A stretch of DNA of 64,000 bases from Streptomyces sp. BK340 (GTDB taxonomy: Bacteria; Actinomycetota; Actinomycetes; Streptomycetales; Streptomycetaceae): the NCBI RefSeq assembly GCF_007827595.1, contig NZ_VISR01000002.1:607282-671281 (forward strand), written 5' to 3'. The notes beneath the pieces are model-generated. The model saw only the letters and a list, made by a program, of their open reading frames with translations. It did not search any database and was not told where the DNA came from. Shown piece by piece: positions 52,108-62,635 of the stretch. Both the position numbers and the translations under genes were made by a program. Positions within the stretch are counted from its first letter, which is position 1, and each line of letters begins with the position of its first letter.

Positions 52108-52141
52108 GGCCGGCCACGGCGTCGGGCGACCGGAGAGCCGG

Positions 52142-52594
52142 CTAGTCCTCCCCGTAGCGGGGATCAACGGTCTCCGGAGTCAGCCCCAACAGCTCGGCCA
52201 CCTGCTCCACGACCACCTCGTGCACCAGCGCGGCCCGCTCGTCCCGCCCCTTGGTCCGGATCTCCACCGGCCGCCGGTACACCACGACCCGGGCCCGCAG
52301 CCCGTCCCGCGCGGGGATGATCCCGCCCAGCGGCACGGCCTCGTCGCTCCACGCCTCGGTGTCCCGGCCCTCCAGCCGGGGTACCTCGAGCACCAGGAAG
52401 TCCATGTCGGCCAGCTGCGGCCACCGCCGCTCGAGGCGCTCCACGGAGTCCTGCACCAGGTCCGCGAACACCTCGGCGCGGCTGGCCGCCAACGGCACCT
52501 GCGGCGGCGCGACAGGTCCCCTCATGCCTCGCCCGTGGCGATCACGTCGACGGGGCCCGGGGCCGGTGGCGCGGGGCGGTACACGGTTGTCCAT
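52142..52594 (-). CDS. Zincin-like metallopeptidase family protein with degenerate HExxH
   Basis: A 150-residue protein of the bacterial zincin-like (DUF1025) family: SVERLERRWPQLADMDFLVLEVP, IIPARDGLRARVVVYRRPVE and the helix ALVHEVVVEQVAELLG. The zinc motif HExxH is here HEVVV, so the second ligand is lost; in other bacteria the same helix reads HExGH. The protein is therefore probably inactive as a protease. The start at 52594 has no ribosome-binding site but a TACGCT -10-like hexamer nine bases upstream, so it may be leaderless; ATG 52525 is an alternative. Confidence 0.8.
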   Translation of the reverse strand: MDNRVPPRATGPGPRRRDRHGRGMRGPVAPPQVPLAASRAEVFADLVQDSVERLERRWPQLADMDFLVLEVPRLEGRDTEAWSDEAVPLGGIIPARDGLRARVVVYRRPVEIRTKGRDERAALVHEVVVEQVAELLGLTPETVDPRYGED

Positions 52595-52899
52595 CACTGG
52601 TGAAGCGTAGTCCCCGGACGCTCCCCCCGCCCGGCACCCACGCGGCAACCGGCCTCCGACCGCACGGCAACGGGCCATCGACACCTCATGTCACAGGATG
52701 ACCATTCCGGCCAAGGTCTGGCTCGTTTCCGTAACCCTCCAAGACCGCCAGACTCAAGGCAATTGACGTTGTTTGTACCGACTCATGACCGGACGGATTC
52801 CCGGCCGACACCTCCAACAGGCCTGTCCCCGCAGGTCAGAAGGGCGTGTTCGGAGGGGTGTGTGGGACGTCTCACAGCACGACACGGTGGAGTGACCTG
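52595..52899. other. Divergent intergenic region before DUF3499 gene
   Basis: Without a supported gene. It includes an AT-richer stretch at 52755-52800 with TTGACG (52764-52769), a candidate -35. No long dyads were found. Confidence 0.4.
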
Positions 52900-53322
52900 G
52901 TGGAGAGTCGTCGCGGCCCGCTCAAGAGTGCGGTACCGTCCAACGTCGTGAGCCCTGTACGTCGCTGTTCGCGAACCGCCTGCGGCCGACCCGCCGTCGC
53001 GACGCTGACGTACGTCTACGCCGACTCGACCGCGGTCCTCGGCCCGCTCGCCACCTACGCCGAACCCCACTGTTACGACCTGTGCGCCGAGCACTCCGAG
53101 CGCCTCACCGCCCCTCGCGGCTGGGAGGTCGTCCGCCTCCTCGACGGCTCCGCTCCGGCACGGCCCAGCGGCGACGATCTCGAAGCGCTCGCCAACGCCG
53201 TGCGCGAGGCGGCCCGCCCCCAGGAGCGCGCGGCCCAGGCGGGCAGCGGCGGTCGTACCGCGGACCCCATGGAGGTCGCCCGCCGCGGCCACCTGCGCGT
53301 CCTGCGTTCCCCGGACAACTGA
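52900..53322 (+). CDS. DUF3499 family zinc-ribbon-like protein
   Basis: A 140-residue actinobacterial protein of unknown function. Four cysteines in RRCSRTACGRPAV and EPHCYDLCAEHSERL make a likely zinc-binding site around a short beta-sheet (VATLTYVYADSTAVLGPL). The C-terminal half is less ordered, ending with the conserved RRGHLRVLR. I took the GTG at 52900, with GGAG seven bases upstream, giving VESRRGPLKS; later GTGs are possible. It lies 161 bases before manB in the same direction, a conserved neighbour in actinobacteria. Confidence 0.82.
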   Translation: MESRRGPLKSAVPSNVVSPVRRCSRTACGRPAVATLTYVYADSTAVLGPLATYAEPHCYDLCAEHSERLTAPRGWEVVRLLDGSAPARPSGDDLEALANAVREAARPQERAAQAGSGGRTADPMEVARRGHLRVLRSPDN

Positions 53323-53483
53323 GCCCCGCCCGACGGCAGTCGGCCCCGGGCACCGCTCCACACCCCTCCCGCCCCGCGTTACGGCGCGGAGGCACCTCGG
53401 GGTCCACTTGGTGTCCACACACCCACCCCTTACCCCTGACGGGTAGTTTGTGGTCACCCATAGGACTTTCAGGAGGGTTGGCC

Positions 53484-54848
53484 GTGGCTGCTGATCTGTC
53501 GCAGATCGTGAAGGCGTACGACGTACGCGGAGTGGTCCCGGACCAGTGGGACGAGACGCTGGCCGGTCTCTTCGGTGCCGCCTTCGCCGAGGTGACGGGT
53601 GCGGCGGCGATCGTCGTCGGGCACGACATGCGCCCCTCGTCCCCGGCCCTGTCCCGTGCCTTCGCGCGCGGCGCGGCGGACCGCGGCGTGGACGTCACCG
53701 AGATCGGCCTGTGCTCCACGGACCAGCTGTACTACGCCTCCGGTGAGCTGAACCTCCCGGGCGCGATGTTCACGGCCTCCCACAACCCGGCGCAGTACAA
53801 CGGGATCAAGATGTGCCGCGCGGGCGCCGCCCCCGTCGGTCAGGACACCGGTCTCGCGCAGATCCGTGAACTGGCCGAGCGCTGGCTGGAGTCGGGCGCC
53901 CCCGCACCGGTCGCCGAGCCGGGAACCCTCACCACGCGCGAGACGTTGGAGGATTACGCGGCGTACCTCCGCTCCCTCGTCGACCTGACCGCCATCCGCC
54001 CCCTGAAGGTCGTGGTCGACGCCGGCAACGGCATGGGCGGCCACACGGTGCCCACGGTCTTCGCCGGTCTGCCGCTGACCCTCGTCCCGATGTACTTCGA
54101 ACTGGACGGCACCTTCCCGAACCACGAGGCCAATCCGCTCGACCCGGCCAACATCGTGGACCTGCAGAAGCGGGTCCCGGAGGAGGGCGCCGACCTGGGC
54201 ATCGCCTTCGACGGCGACGCCGACCGCTGCTTCGTCGTGGACGAGAACGGCGACCCGGTCTCCCCGTCGGCGATCACCGCGCTGGTCGCCGCCCGAGAGC
54301 TGGCCCGCAACGGCGGCAGGGGCACGGTCATCCACAACCTGATCACCTCCCGCACGGTCCCGGAGGTGGTGCAGGAGAACGGCGGCACCCCGGTCCGCAC
54401 CCGCGTCGGCCACTCCTTCATCAAGGCCGAGATGGCCCGCTCCGGCGCGATCTTCGGCGGCGAGCACTCGGCCCACTACTACTTCAAGGACTTCTGGAAC
54501 GCCGACACGGGCATGCTGGCGGCCCTGCACGTCCTCGCGGCCCTCGGCGGCCAGGACGGCCCCCTGTCCGCCCTCGTCGCCCAGTACGACCGTTACGCGG
54601 GCTCCGGCGAGATCAACTCCACGGTCGCCGACCAGGGCGCTCGCCTCGCCGCGATCCGCGCCGCCTACGAGGGCTGCCCCGGCATCACCCTCGACGACCT
54701 CGACGGCCTCACGGTCTCCGCCGCCGACTGGTGGTTCAACGTCCGCCCGTCCAACACGGAGCCCCTCCTCCGCCTGAACGCGGAGGCGAAGGACGAGGCG
54801 ACGATGACCAGGATCCGCGACGAGGCACTGGCGATCATCAGGGCCTGA
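53484..54848 (+). CDS. manB: Phosphomannomutase / phosphoglucomutase
   Basis: A 454-residue alpha-D-phosphohexomutase that converts mannose-6-phosphate to mannose-1-phosphate. The active serine is in TASHNPAQYNGIK, the metal loop is DGDADRC, the sugar loop is GGEHSAHYYFKD and the phosphate loop is RPSNTEPLLRL. GTG 53484 is marked by AGGAGGGT. It heads a run of mannose-related genes (Trm112-like, SIS, manA). The product supplies the GDP-mannose pyrophosphorylase encoded at 40623. Confidence 0.95.
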   Translation: MAADLSQIVKAYDVRGVVPDQWDETLAGLFGAAFAEVTGAAAIVVGHDMRPSSPALSRAFARGAADRGVDVTEIGLCSTDQLYYASGELNLPGAMFTASHNPAQYNGIKMCRAGAAPVGQDTGLAQIRELAERWLESGAPAPVAEPGTLTTRETLEDYAAYLRSLVDLTAIRPLKVVVDAGNGMGGHTVPTVFAGLPLTLVPMYFELDGTFPNHEANPLDPANIVDLQKRVPEEGADLGIAFDGDADRCFVVDENGDPVSPSAITALVAARELARNGGRGTVIHNLITSRTVPEVVQENGGTPVRTRVGHSFIKAEMARSGAIFGGEHSAHYYFKDFWNADTGMLAALHVLAALGGQDGPLSALVAQYDRYAGSGEINSTVADQGARLAAIRAAYEGCPGITLDDLDGLTVSAADWWFNVRPSNTEPLLRLNAEAKDEATMTRIRDEALAIIRA

Positions 54849-54934
54849 CCCCCTGCCGGGCCACGCGAGCCGCACCACCTGGACCGCGCTTCCCAGCCGC
54901 CCGAGACGGGTGGGCAGCTGGGAAAAATCCATGG

Positions 54935-54959
54935 GCCCAGGGGGCAGAGCCCCCTGGGC
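54935..54959. terminator. Terminator after manB
   Basis: GCCCAGGGGGC and its exact complement flank AGA. It lies 86 bases after manB within a dispersed Streptomyces-type repeat, and 84 bases before the Trm112-like start. Confidence 0.7.
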
Positions 54960-55043
54960 GGCACGCAAGCCCAGCTCAACCCACCCACCAGCGGTACGCT
55001 GACCGCACATCGGCAAAGCCGTCCACTCCCGAAGGGAAACCCC

Positions 55044-55214
55044 ATGCCGCTCGAAGCCGGCCTCCTGGAGATCCTCGCCTGCCCGGCCTGCCACGCCCCC
55101 CTCAAGGAGCAGGACACCGAGCTGATCTGCACCGGCCAGGACTGCGGTCTGGCGTATCCCGTCCGCGACGGCATCCCGGTCCTGCTCGTCGACGAGGCCC
55201 GCCGCCCCGCGTAA
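55044..55214 (+). CDS. Trm112-family zinc-ribbon protein
   Basis: A 56-residue protein. It has the Trm112 pattern: [14 protein letters not shown] (CxxC), a second pair spread as LICTGQDC, and the typical ending [15 protein letters not shown]. Four cysteines make a zinc ribbon. Relatives act as small activating partners of methyltransferases or as stand-alone proteins. GAAGGGAAAC precedes the ATG. It stands directly between manB and the SIS gene, a conserved position, so it may affect sugar enzymes; this is inference. Confidence 0.88.
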   Translation: MPLEAGLLEILACPACHAPLKEQDTELICTGQDCGLAYPVRDGIPVLLVDEARRPA

Positions 55215-55300
55215 GAGGCCCACCGCCCCGCAACGGCGAGGCGCCCACCCCCGCGCTCGACCCCCTGCACCGGACCCCCGGCGATCGGAGGCTGCCGCCC

Positions 55301-56428
55301 ATGCTCGACGAATCGCTGCTCGACGCCCCGGAGGGCCTCGCCGAGGCCGACCGACGAGGCCTCCTCCGCGGCGCGGCGGAGGCCGGCGCCCGCGTGCGCA
55401 CCGCGGCCCGGCACGCCATCGAGGCCGGCCTCCGCGACCTCAAGCCCGACGGCCGGCCCCGCGCCGTCCTGATCGCGGGCCCCGGAGCAGCCGCCACCCA
55501 CACGGCCGACTTCATCAGCAGCCTCGCCGGCCCCGGCAGCCCCGTCACCCGATTGGCCCCGACCGGCGTCGCCCCGGCCGCCGGCGCCCTGCGCTGGGAG
55601 CTACCGGGCTGGGCCGGCTCCGTGGACCTGCTGCTGATCGCCACCCCGGACGGCACCGAACCCAGCCTCTCCATGCTCGCCGAGCAGGCCTACCGCCGCG
55701 GGGCCACTGTCGTCGCCGTGGCCCCCGCCGGCACCCCGCTCGCCGAGGCGACGGCCGGCGCGCACGGCCTGTTCGTACCGATGGCGACAACGCCGTACGA
55801 CCAGGAAGAACCCCTCGCCGCGTCGTCCCCGGGCGTCTTCTGGGCCCTGCTCACCCCGCTGCTGGCTCTCCTCGACCGCGTCGGCCTGCTCACCGCCGGG
55901 CCGGACGCCCTGGAGAAGATCGCCGACCGCCTGGACCACATCGCCGAACGCTGCGGCCCGGCCATCGCGACCTACAGCAACCCGGCCAAGACCCTGGCCG
56001 CCGAGCTCGCCGACGCGCTGCCCGTCATCTGGACGGAGGGCAGCTCGGCCGGGCCCGCGGGCCGCCGGTTCTCCGCCGCCCTCGCCGAGCTGGCCGGCCG
56101 CCCCGCCCTGGTCGCCGAGCTCCCCGAGGCGCTCGCCGCGCACAGCGCCCTGCTGGCCGGTCCCCTCGCGGCCAGCGCCGACCCCGAGGACTTCTTCCGC
56201 GACCGCGTGGAGGAGACGCCCGCGCTGCACGCGCACGTGGTGCTGCTCCGCGACCGCCCGAGCGGTGGCCTCACCGCCGCTCCCGGCGCCCGCGACCTGG
56301 CCCTCAGCCACGACACACCGATCAGCGAGCTGGAACCGGAGGAGGGCGGCGATCTGGAGACCCTCGCGGAACTGATCGCCATCACGGATTTCGCCGCCGT
56401 TTACCTGGCGCTCGCTTCCGGGGCCTGA
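55301..56428 (+). CDS. SIS-domain protein, bifunctional phosphoglucose/phosphomannose isomerase-like
   Basis: A 375-residue protein with two SIS (sugar isomerase) half-domains. The first has LIAGPGAAATHTADFISSLAG and LLIATPDGTEPSLSMLAEQA; the second begins near ATYSNPAKTLAAELADALPVIWTEG. It resembles the archaeal/bacterial PGI/PMI group, but the usual serine-rich phosphate loop is altered (ATPDGTEP), so activity is uncertain. Start ATG 55301 has GGAGG nine bases upstream. The position between manB and manA points to mannose-6-phosphate metabolism. Confidence 0.83.
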   Translation: MLDESLLDAPEGLAEADRRGLLRGAAEAGARVRTAARHAIEAGLRDLKPDGRPRAVLIAGPGAAATHTADFISSLAGPGSPVTRLAPTGVAPAAGALRWELPGWAGSVDLLLIATPDGTEPSLSMLAEQAYRRGATVVAVAPAGTPLAEATAGAHGLFVPMATTPYDQEEPLAASSPGVFWALLTPLLALLDRVGLLTAGPDALEKIADRLDHIAERCGPAIATYSNPAKTLAAELADALPVIWTEGSSAGPAGRRFSAALAELAGRPALVAELPEALAAHSALLAGPLAASADPEDFFRDRVEETPALHAHVVLLRDRPSGGLTAAPGARDLALSHDTPISELEPEEGGDLETLAELIAITDFAAVYLALASGA

Positions 56429-56523
56429 TCTTGCTCCAGGCCGTCCGGCCCGCGCCCACCACCGGGGCGGGACCGGCGACGGCGCCGGCCGAGCAGCGTA
56501 TGCAACGGAGACAGAGAAACCAC

Positions 56524-57675
56524 ATGGACCGCCTCGACAACACCGTCCGCCCCTACGCCTGGGGTTCCACCACCGCCATCCCGCACCTGCTCGGCGTGGA
56601 GCCGACCGGCGAACCGCAGGCGGAGATGTGGATGGGAGCGCACCCGGGTGCTCCCTCGCGCACCGAGCGCGGGACGCTCGTCGAGGTCATCGCCGCCGAC
56701 CCGGAGAAGGAACTCGGAGCGGAGACGGTCGCCAAGTTCGGCCCCCATCTGCCCTTCCTGTTCAAGATCCTCGCCGCCGGCGCCCCCCTCTCCCTCCAGG
56801 TGCACCCCGATCTGGCACAGGCCAAGGAGGGCTACGCAGACGAGGAGCGGCGCGGCATCCCCGTCGACGCCCCGAACCGCAACTACCGGGACGCCAACCA
56901 CAAGCCGGAAATGATCTGCGCGCTGACCGAGTTCGACGGCCTGTGCGGCTTCCGTGACCCGGTCCGGACGGCCGAGCTGCTCGACGGTCTCGGCGTCGAC
57001 TCGCTCAAGCCGTACGTCGACCTGCTGCACGCCCACCCGGAGGAGGCGGCCCTGCGCGAGGTCCTCACGGCGATCCTCAGCGCAGACCCGGAGGAGATGG
57101 CCCACACGGTCGCCGAGGCCACCGCCGCCTGCACCCGTCTCGGCGGCGACTACGCGCCCTACGCCGACATCGCCCACCACTACCCGGGCGACCCCGGCGT
57201 CATCGCGGCGATGCTGCTCAACTACGTCCGCCTGCAGCCCGGCGAGGCCCTGTTCCTCGGCGCCGGAATCCCGCACGCCTACCTCAACGGCCTCGGCGTC
57301 GAGGCCATGGCGACCTCCGACAACGTCCTGCGCTGCGGCCTGACCCCCAAGCACGTCGACGTCCCCGAACTCCTGCGCGTCGTCCGCTTCGAGGCCGGCG
57401 ATCCGGGCGTGCTGCGCCCCGAGGCCTCCCCGGACGGCGAGGAGGTCTACGAGACGCCGATCGACGAGTTCCGGCTCTCCCGGTACGTGCTCCCCGAGGG
57501 CGGCACCACCCACGACCTCACCCTGAACACCCCGCAGATCCTGCTCTGCACGGCCGGTCGCGTCCGGGCGGGCGAACACGAACTGGCCCCCGGCCAGTCG
57601 GTCTTCGTCCCCGCCGACGAGAAAGCCGAGGTGTCCGGCGCGGGCACGGTCTTCCGCGCCACTGTGATCGTATGA
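56524..57675 (+). CDS. manA: Mannose-6-phosphate isomerase, type I
   Basis: A 383-residue zinc cupin that interconverts fructose-6-phosphate and mannose-6-phosphate. It starts DRLDNTVRPYAWGS. Zinc ligands are seen in LSLQVHPDLAQA (Gln, His), HKPEMICALTEF (Glu) and IPHAYLNGLGVE (His). The gene follows the SIS gene by 95 bases. It is the first committed enzyme toward mannose donors, feeding ManB and the GDP-mannose pyrophosphorylase. Confidence 0.95.
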   Translation: MDRLDNTVRPYAWGSTTAIPHLLGVEPTGEPQAEMWMGAHPGAPSRTERGTLVEVIAADPEKELGAETVAKFGPHLPFLFKILAAGAPLSLQVHPDLAQAKEGYADEERRGIPVDAPNRNYRDANHKPEMICALTEFDGLCGFRDPVRTAELLDGLGVDSLKPYVDLLHAHPEEAALREVLTAILSADPEEMAHTVAEATAACTRLGGDYAPYADIAHHYPGDPGVIAAMLLNYVRLQPGEALFLGAGIPHAYLNGLGVEAMATSDNVLRCGLTPKHVDVPELLRVVRFEAGDPGVLRPEASPDGEEVYETPIDEFRLSRYVLPEGGTTHDLTLNTPQILLCTAGRVRAGEHELAPGQSVFVPADEKAEVSGAGTVFRATVIV

Positions 57676-57807
57676 CCAAGGCTGTGGACACCTGAGGCGT
57701 CCCCGCCCGGGCGGGCTGCAAGAATGACCCACCGGCAAAGCACGGGCAAAGCCGGGTACACGCCCGGACGGCGTGGACGGACGAGGGCGAAGGGACAACG
57801 CGGACAC

Positions 57808-58788
57808 ATGAGCGCGTCAGGCGGTACCAGGGCGATCGTGGCGGCACTCGGCGCCAACCTCGCGATCGCGGCATCGAAGTTCGTGGCGTTCGCGTTCAGT
57901 GGCTCCTCGTCGATGCTCGCCGAAGGCGTCCACTCGCTCGCCGACTCGGGGAACCAGTTCCTGCTCCTGATCGGCGGCAAGAAGGCCCAGCGCGAGGCGA
58001 CCCCGCAGCACCCCTTCGGCTACGGCCGCGAGCGGTACATCTACGCCTTCCTCGTCTCGATCGTCCTGTTCTCCGTCGGCGGCATGTTCGCCATCTACGA
58101 GGGCTACGAGAAGATCCTGCACCCGCACGAGGTCGAGCACTGGTACTGGCCGGTGGGCGTCCTCGTGTTCGCGATCATTGCCGAGGGCTTCTCGTTCCGT
58201 ACGGCCATAAAGGAGTCGAACGAACTGCGGGGCAAGCTCTCCTGGTCGCAGTTCATCCGCCGTGCCAAGGCGCCCGAGCTGCCCGTGGTCCTGCTGGAGG
58301 ACTTCGGAGCGCTCATCGGTCTGGTCCTCGCCCTCGGTGGCGTCGGCCTCGCCCTGCTCACCGGCAACGGCGTCTGGGACGGCATCGGCACCGTCTGCAT
58401 CGGTGTCCTGCTCGTCCTGATCGCCCTGGTCCTGGCCGCCGAGACCAAGTCGCTGCTGCTCGGCGAGGCCGCGGGCATCGACGAGGTCAAGAAGATCGAG
58501 GCCGCGATCGTCGACGGCGACACCGTCACCGGCATCATCCACATGCGCACGCTGCACCTCGGCCCCGAGGAGCTGCTGATCGCAGCCAAGATCGCCGTCC
58601 AGCACGACGACACCGCCGCCGAGGTCGCGAAGGCCATCAACGCGGCCGAGGCCCGCATCCGCGCCGCCGTCCCCATCGCCCGGGTCATCTACCTGGAGCC
58701 GGACATCTACAGCGAGGCCGAGGCCGCCAAGGGCGCGGACCCGGCGGCGACCCCCGGCGGGCCGACCCCGCACCCGGTCGGTCACTGA
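57808..58788 (+). CDS. Cation diffusion facilitator family transporter
   Basis: A 326-residue membrane protein with six helices and a cytoplasmic C-terminal domain (about 215-310). The metal site of helix 2 is LAEGVHSLADSGNQF (HxxxD). The partner site in helix 5 is LLEDFGALIG, with Glu-Asp in place of the usual histidine, so selectivity may differ from zinc exporters of the YiiP type. The C-terminal domain has VTGIIHMRTLHLGPEELLI. The ATG 57808 follows a weak ribosome-binding site. It probably exports Zn, Fe, Mn or Co in exchange for protons. Confidence 0.88.
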   Translation: MSASGGTRAIVAALGANLAIAASKFVAFAFSGSSSMLAEGVHSLADSGNQFLLLIGGKKAQREATPQHPFGYGRERYIYAFLVSIVLFSVGGMFAIYEGYEKILHPHEVEHWYWPVGVLVFAIIAEGFSFRTAIKESNELRGKLSWSQFIRRAKAPELPVVLLEDFGALIGLVLALGGVGLALLTGNGVWDGIGTVCIGVLLVLIALVLAAETKSLLLGEAAGIDEVKKIEAAIVDGDTVTGIIHMRTLHLGPEELLIAAKIAVQHDDTAAEVAKAINAAEARIRAAVPIARVIYLEPDIYSEAEAAKGADPAATPGGPTPHPVGH

Positions 58789-60719
<1,931 letters not shown>

Positions 60720-60748
60720 GTCCGTAGGTCCGCAACCAGTTCCTCCGA

Positions 60749-60783
60749 GGCAGGCCCCCGCACCCCCGTGCCGGGGGCCTGCC
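60749..60783 (+). terminator. Terminator after ahcY
   Basis: GGCAGGCCCCCG and its exact complement, with a further GCAC/GTGC pairing inside, followed by CTTT. It lies 30 bases past the stop. Confidence 0.87.
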
Positions 60784-60828
60784 CCTTTGGCCTCAGGCCG
60801 GACCCGCCCGTCGAGCCCCAGGACCCCC

Positions 60829-61443
60829 ATGCCCCGCGGCCGCTATTCGCTCCACGACCCGCACGATCACACCCCTCTCGCAGAAGAGCACTTCCAGTGC
60901 GCCCCCGGCCCGTCCGGCTGGCGCTACGTCTCCCAGCTGACCACCCCCGCCGGAGACCACAGCGGCTCGGTCGACCTGGCCCTGGACGACCTCGGCCGCC
61001 CCATCCGCCTCGAACTCCACGCGGGAGGCTGGCAGGTACGGGGCGCCGCCCTCGACGGCGTCACCTGGGTCCGCACCGACCCCACCGGAACTCATGCCAC
61101 CGAAGGCAATGTGCGCGCTCACGCCTTCACCGGCACGTCCCCCGCGTTCCTCGTCGCCACCGCCCGTCTGCTGCGCCTCACCCCCTCGTCCGCCGCCACC
61201 CGCGTACGCCTCGTGGCCTTCACGGACCCGGTCCTCGCCCCCCGCACCGTGGACCAGTCCTGGGCCTTGGTGAACAGCGAAGCACACGCCACTGACAGCG
61301 CCCCCCTGACCGTGGACGAGTACCAGGTCACAGCCCTGGACACGGGTGAACAGCACACCGTGCACATCGCCGGGGACGTGGTCCTGTCCGCGCCCGGAAT
61401 CGAGCTGGAGGACCTCCAGTCACCGCCGTCGAGATTCGACTGA
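60829..61443 (+). CDS. Hypothetical cytoplasmic protein
   Basis: A 204-residue protein that I do not recognise. It has no signal peptide or membrane helix. It is beta-rich in the first half (SGSVDLALDDLGRPIRLELHAGGWQVRG) and ends with another strand-rich section (YQVTALDTGEQHTVHIAGDVVLSAPGIELEDL). The composition looks like a lipocalin-type or SRPBCC-type barrel, but this is only an impression. It begins with PRGRYSLHDPHDHTPLAEEHF, which is histidine- and aspartate-rich. Codon use is normal for the genome. It lies between ahcY and the RDD gene and converges on the latter. Confidence 0.72.
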   Translation: MPRGRYSLHDPHDHTPLAEEHFQCAPGPSGWRYVSQLTTPAGDHSGSVDLALDDLGRPIRLELHAGGWQVRGAALDGVTWVRTDPTGTHATEGNVRAHAFTGTSPAFLVATARLLRLTPSSAATRVRLVAFTDPVLAPRTVDQSWALVNSEAHATDSAPLTVDEYQVTALDTGEQHTVHIAGDVVLSAPGIELEDLQSPPSRFD

Positions 61444-61474
61444 GCCGACGCCGCCGAGCCTGCGGAGAGGCCGG

Positions 61475-62491
61475 CTACGCGGGCGGGGCGAACCCGGTGG
61501 AACCGGAACCCTCGGCCGGCCGCTCGGACGGGGTCTCGCCCCGCTGCGTCGACGCGGGCGGTACGACCGGAGCCTGGGACGGGCCGGGCTGACCGGGATT
61601 CTGCGGCCACACCGGCGCCTGCTGCTGATATCCGTTCGCCACGGGCGCCTGAGGCACCGGCGGTGCATAGCCACCGGGCACAGCACCACCGGGCGCGCCG
61701 GGCACGAAGCCGGCGGACGCACCCCCGGCCACCATAGGAGCCGGGCCCCCGAAGGCCTGCCGCGCGTCGCGCGCCTGCCTCTCATGGACCACAGCCGCCA
61801 GGAAGGCGGCCGGGTGGACACCCTGTGGTGCCGGAGCCCCGGTACGGGCCGCGAGATCGGCCGCGAGCCGCCGGCCCATGTCCCAGGACACCTGAGGATC
61901 GAGCTGCTGCATCCGCGTCAGGTACTGCCGCACGGCGAGCCACAGCCCGTCCGGCACGGCCGACAGGTCCAGCTCGGCGAACCGCCCCGCGAGCTCCGGC
62001 GGAGGCGGAGGCACGAGGCCGGCCCGTCCCACGGGAATCCGCTCGCGCACGACCAGGGTGCCCGCGAAGACGTCCCCGAGCCGCCGGCCCCGCGCCGACA
62101 CCAGCGAGGCGATACAGGCCACGATCCCGAACGTCATCAGGATCTCGACCACGCCGATCGAGCCCCGCACCAGCGCGTGCCGGAACCGGATGGGCCCACC
62201 GTCGTCCCGCACCACCCGCAGCCCGAACGCCAGCTTCCCGAGCGAGCGCCCATGACTGAGCGTCTCCACCGCGATCGGACCGCCGACCAGCACCAACATG
62301 AAGGTCGCGATCGACACCGCGAGCTGGGCCGCCTCGTCCAACGACGAAGTCGCGGCCACCAGCGCGAAGGTCACGCCCAAGTACACGAGCACTGCCACGA
62401 CCAGGTCGAGCAGCACCGCCAACGCCCTGCTCGGCAGCTTGGCGGGGCGCAGTTCCAGCGCCACCGCCTCGCCGGTCACCAGCTCACTCAC
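61475..62491 (-). CDS. RDD family membrane protein with Pro/Gln-rich tail
   Basis: A 338-residue protein. An N-terminal RDD domain of three to four helices carries the motif residues in AKLPSRALAVLLDLVVAVLVYLG and FGLRVVRDDGGPIRFRHALVRG. The region after about 190 is cytoplasmic, ending in a long low-complexity Pro/Gln/Gly tail (about 245-338). The GTG at 62491 (VSELVTGEAVALELRPAK) is the family start. Its head-to-head placement with spoIIM is a well-known actinobacterial pairing. Function unknown; some RDD proteins act in ion transport. Confidence 0.87.
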   Translation of the reverse strand: MSELVTGEAVALELRPAKLPSRALAVLLDLVVAVLVYLGVTFALVAATSSLDEAAQLAVSIATFMLVLVGGPIAVETLSHGRSLGKLAFGLRVVRDDGGPIRFRHALVRGSIGVVEILMTFGIVACIASLVSARGRRLGDVFAGTLVVRERIPVGRAGLVPPPPPELAGRFAELDLSAVPDGLWLAVRQYLTRMQQLDPQVSWDMGRRLAADLAARTGAPAPQGVHPAAFLAAVVHERQARDARQAFGGPAPMVAGGASAGFVPGAPGGAVPGGYAPPVPQAPVANGYQQQAPVWPQNPGQPGPSQAPVVPPASTQRGETPSERPAEGSGSTGFAPPA

Positions 62492-62635
62492 GCCCGCCGT
62501 CCTTCCCCTGGTCTGCCCCGTGAAGCGCAAGTCTGCCAAGCTGAGGGCGCATCGCGCCCCAGTAGGACAAGCTGACAGCATCACGAGCCTCCACCCAAGA
62601 GCAGTGGACGACCAGCCGAGGAGCAGGCAGACCCG

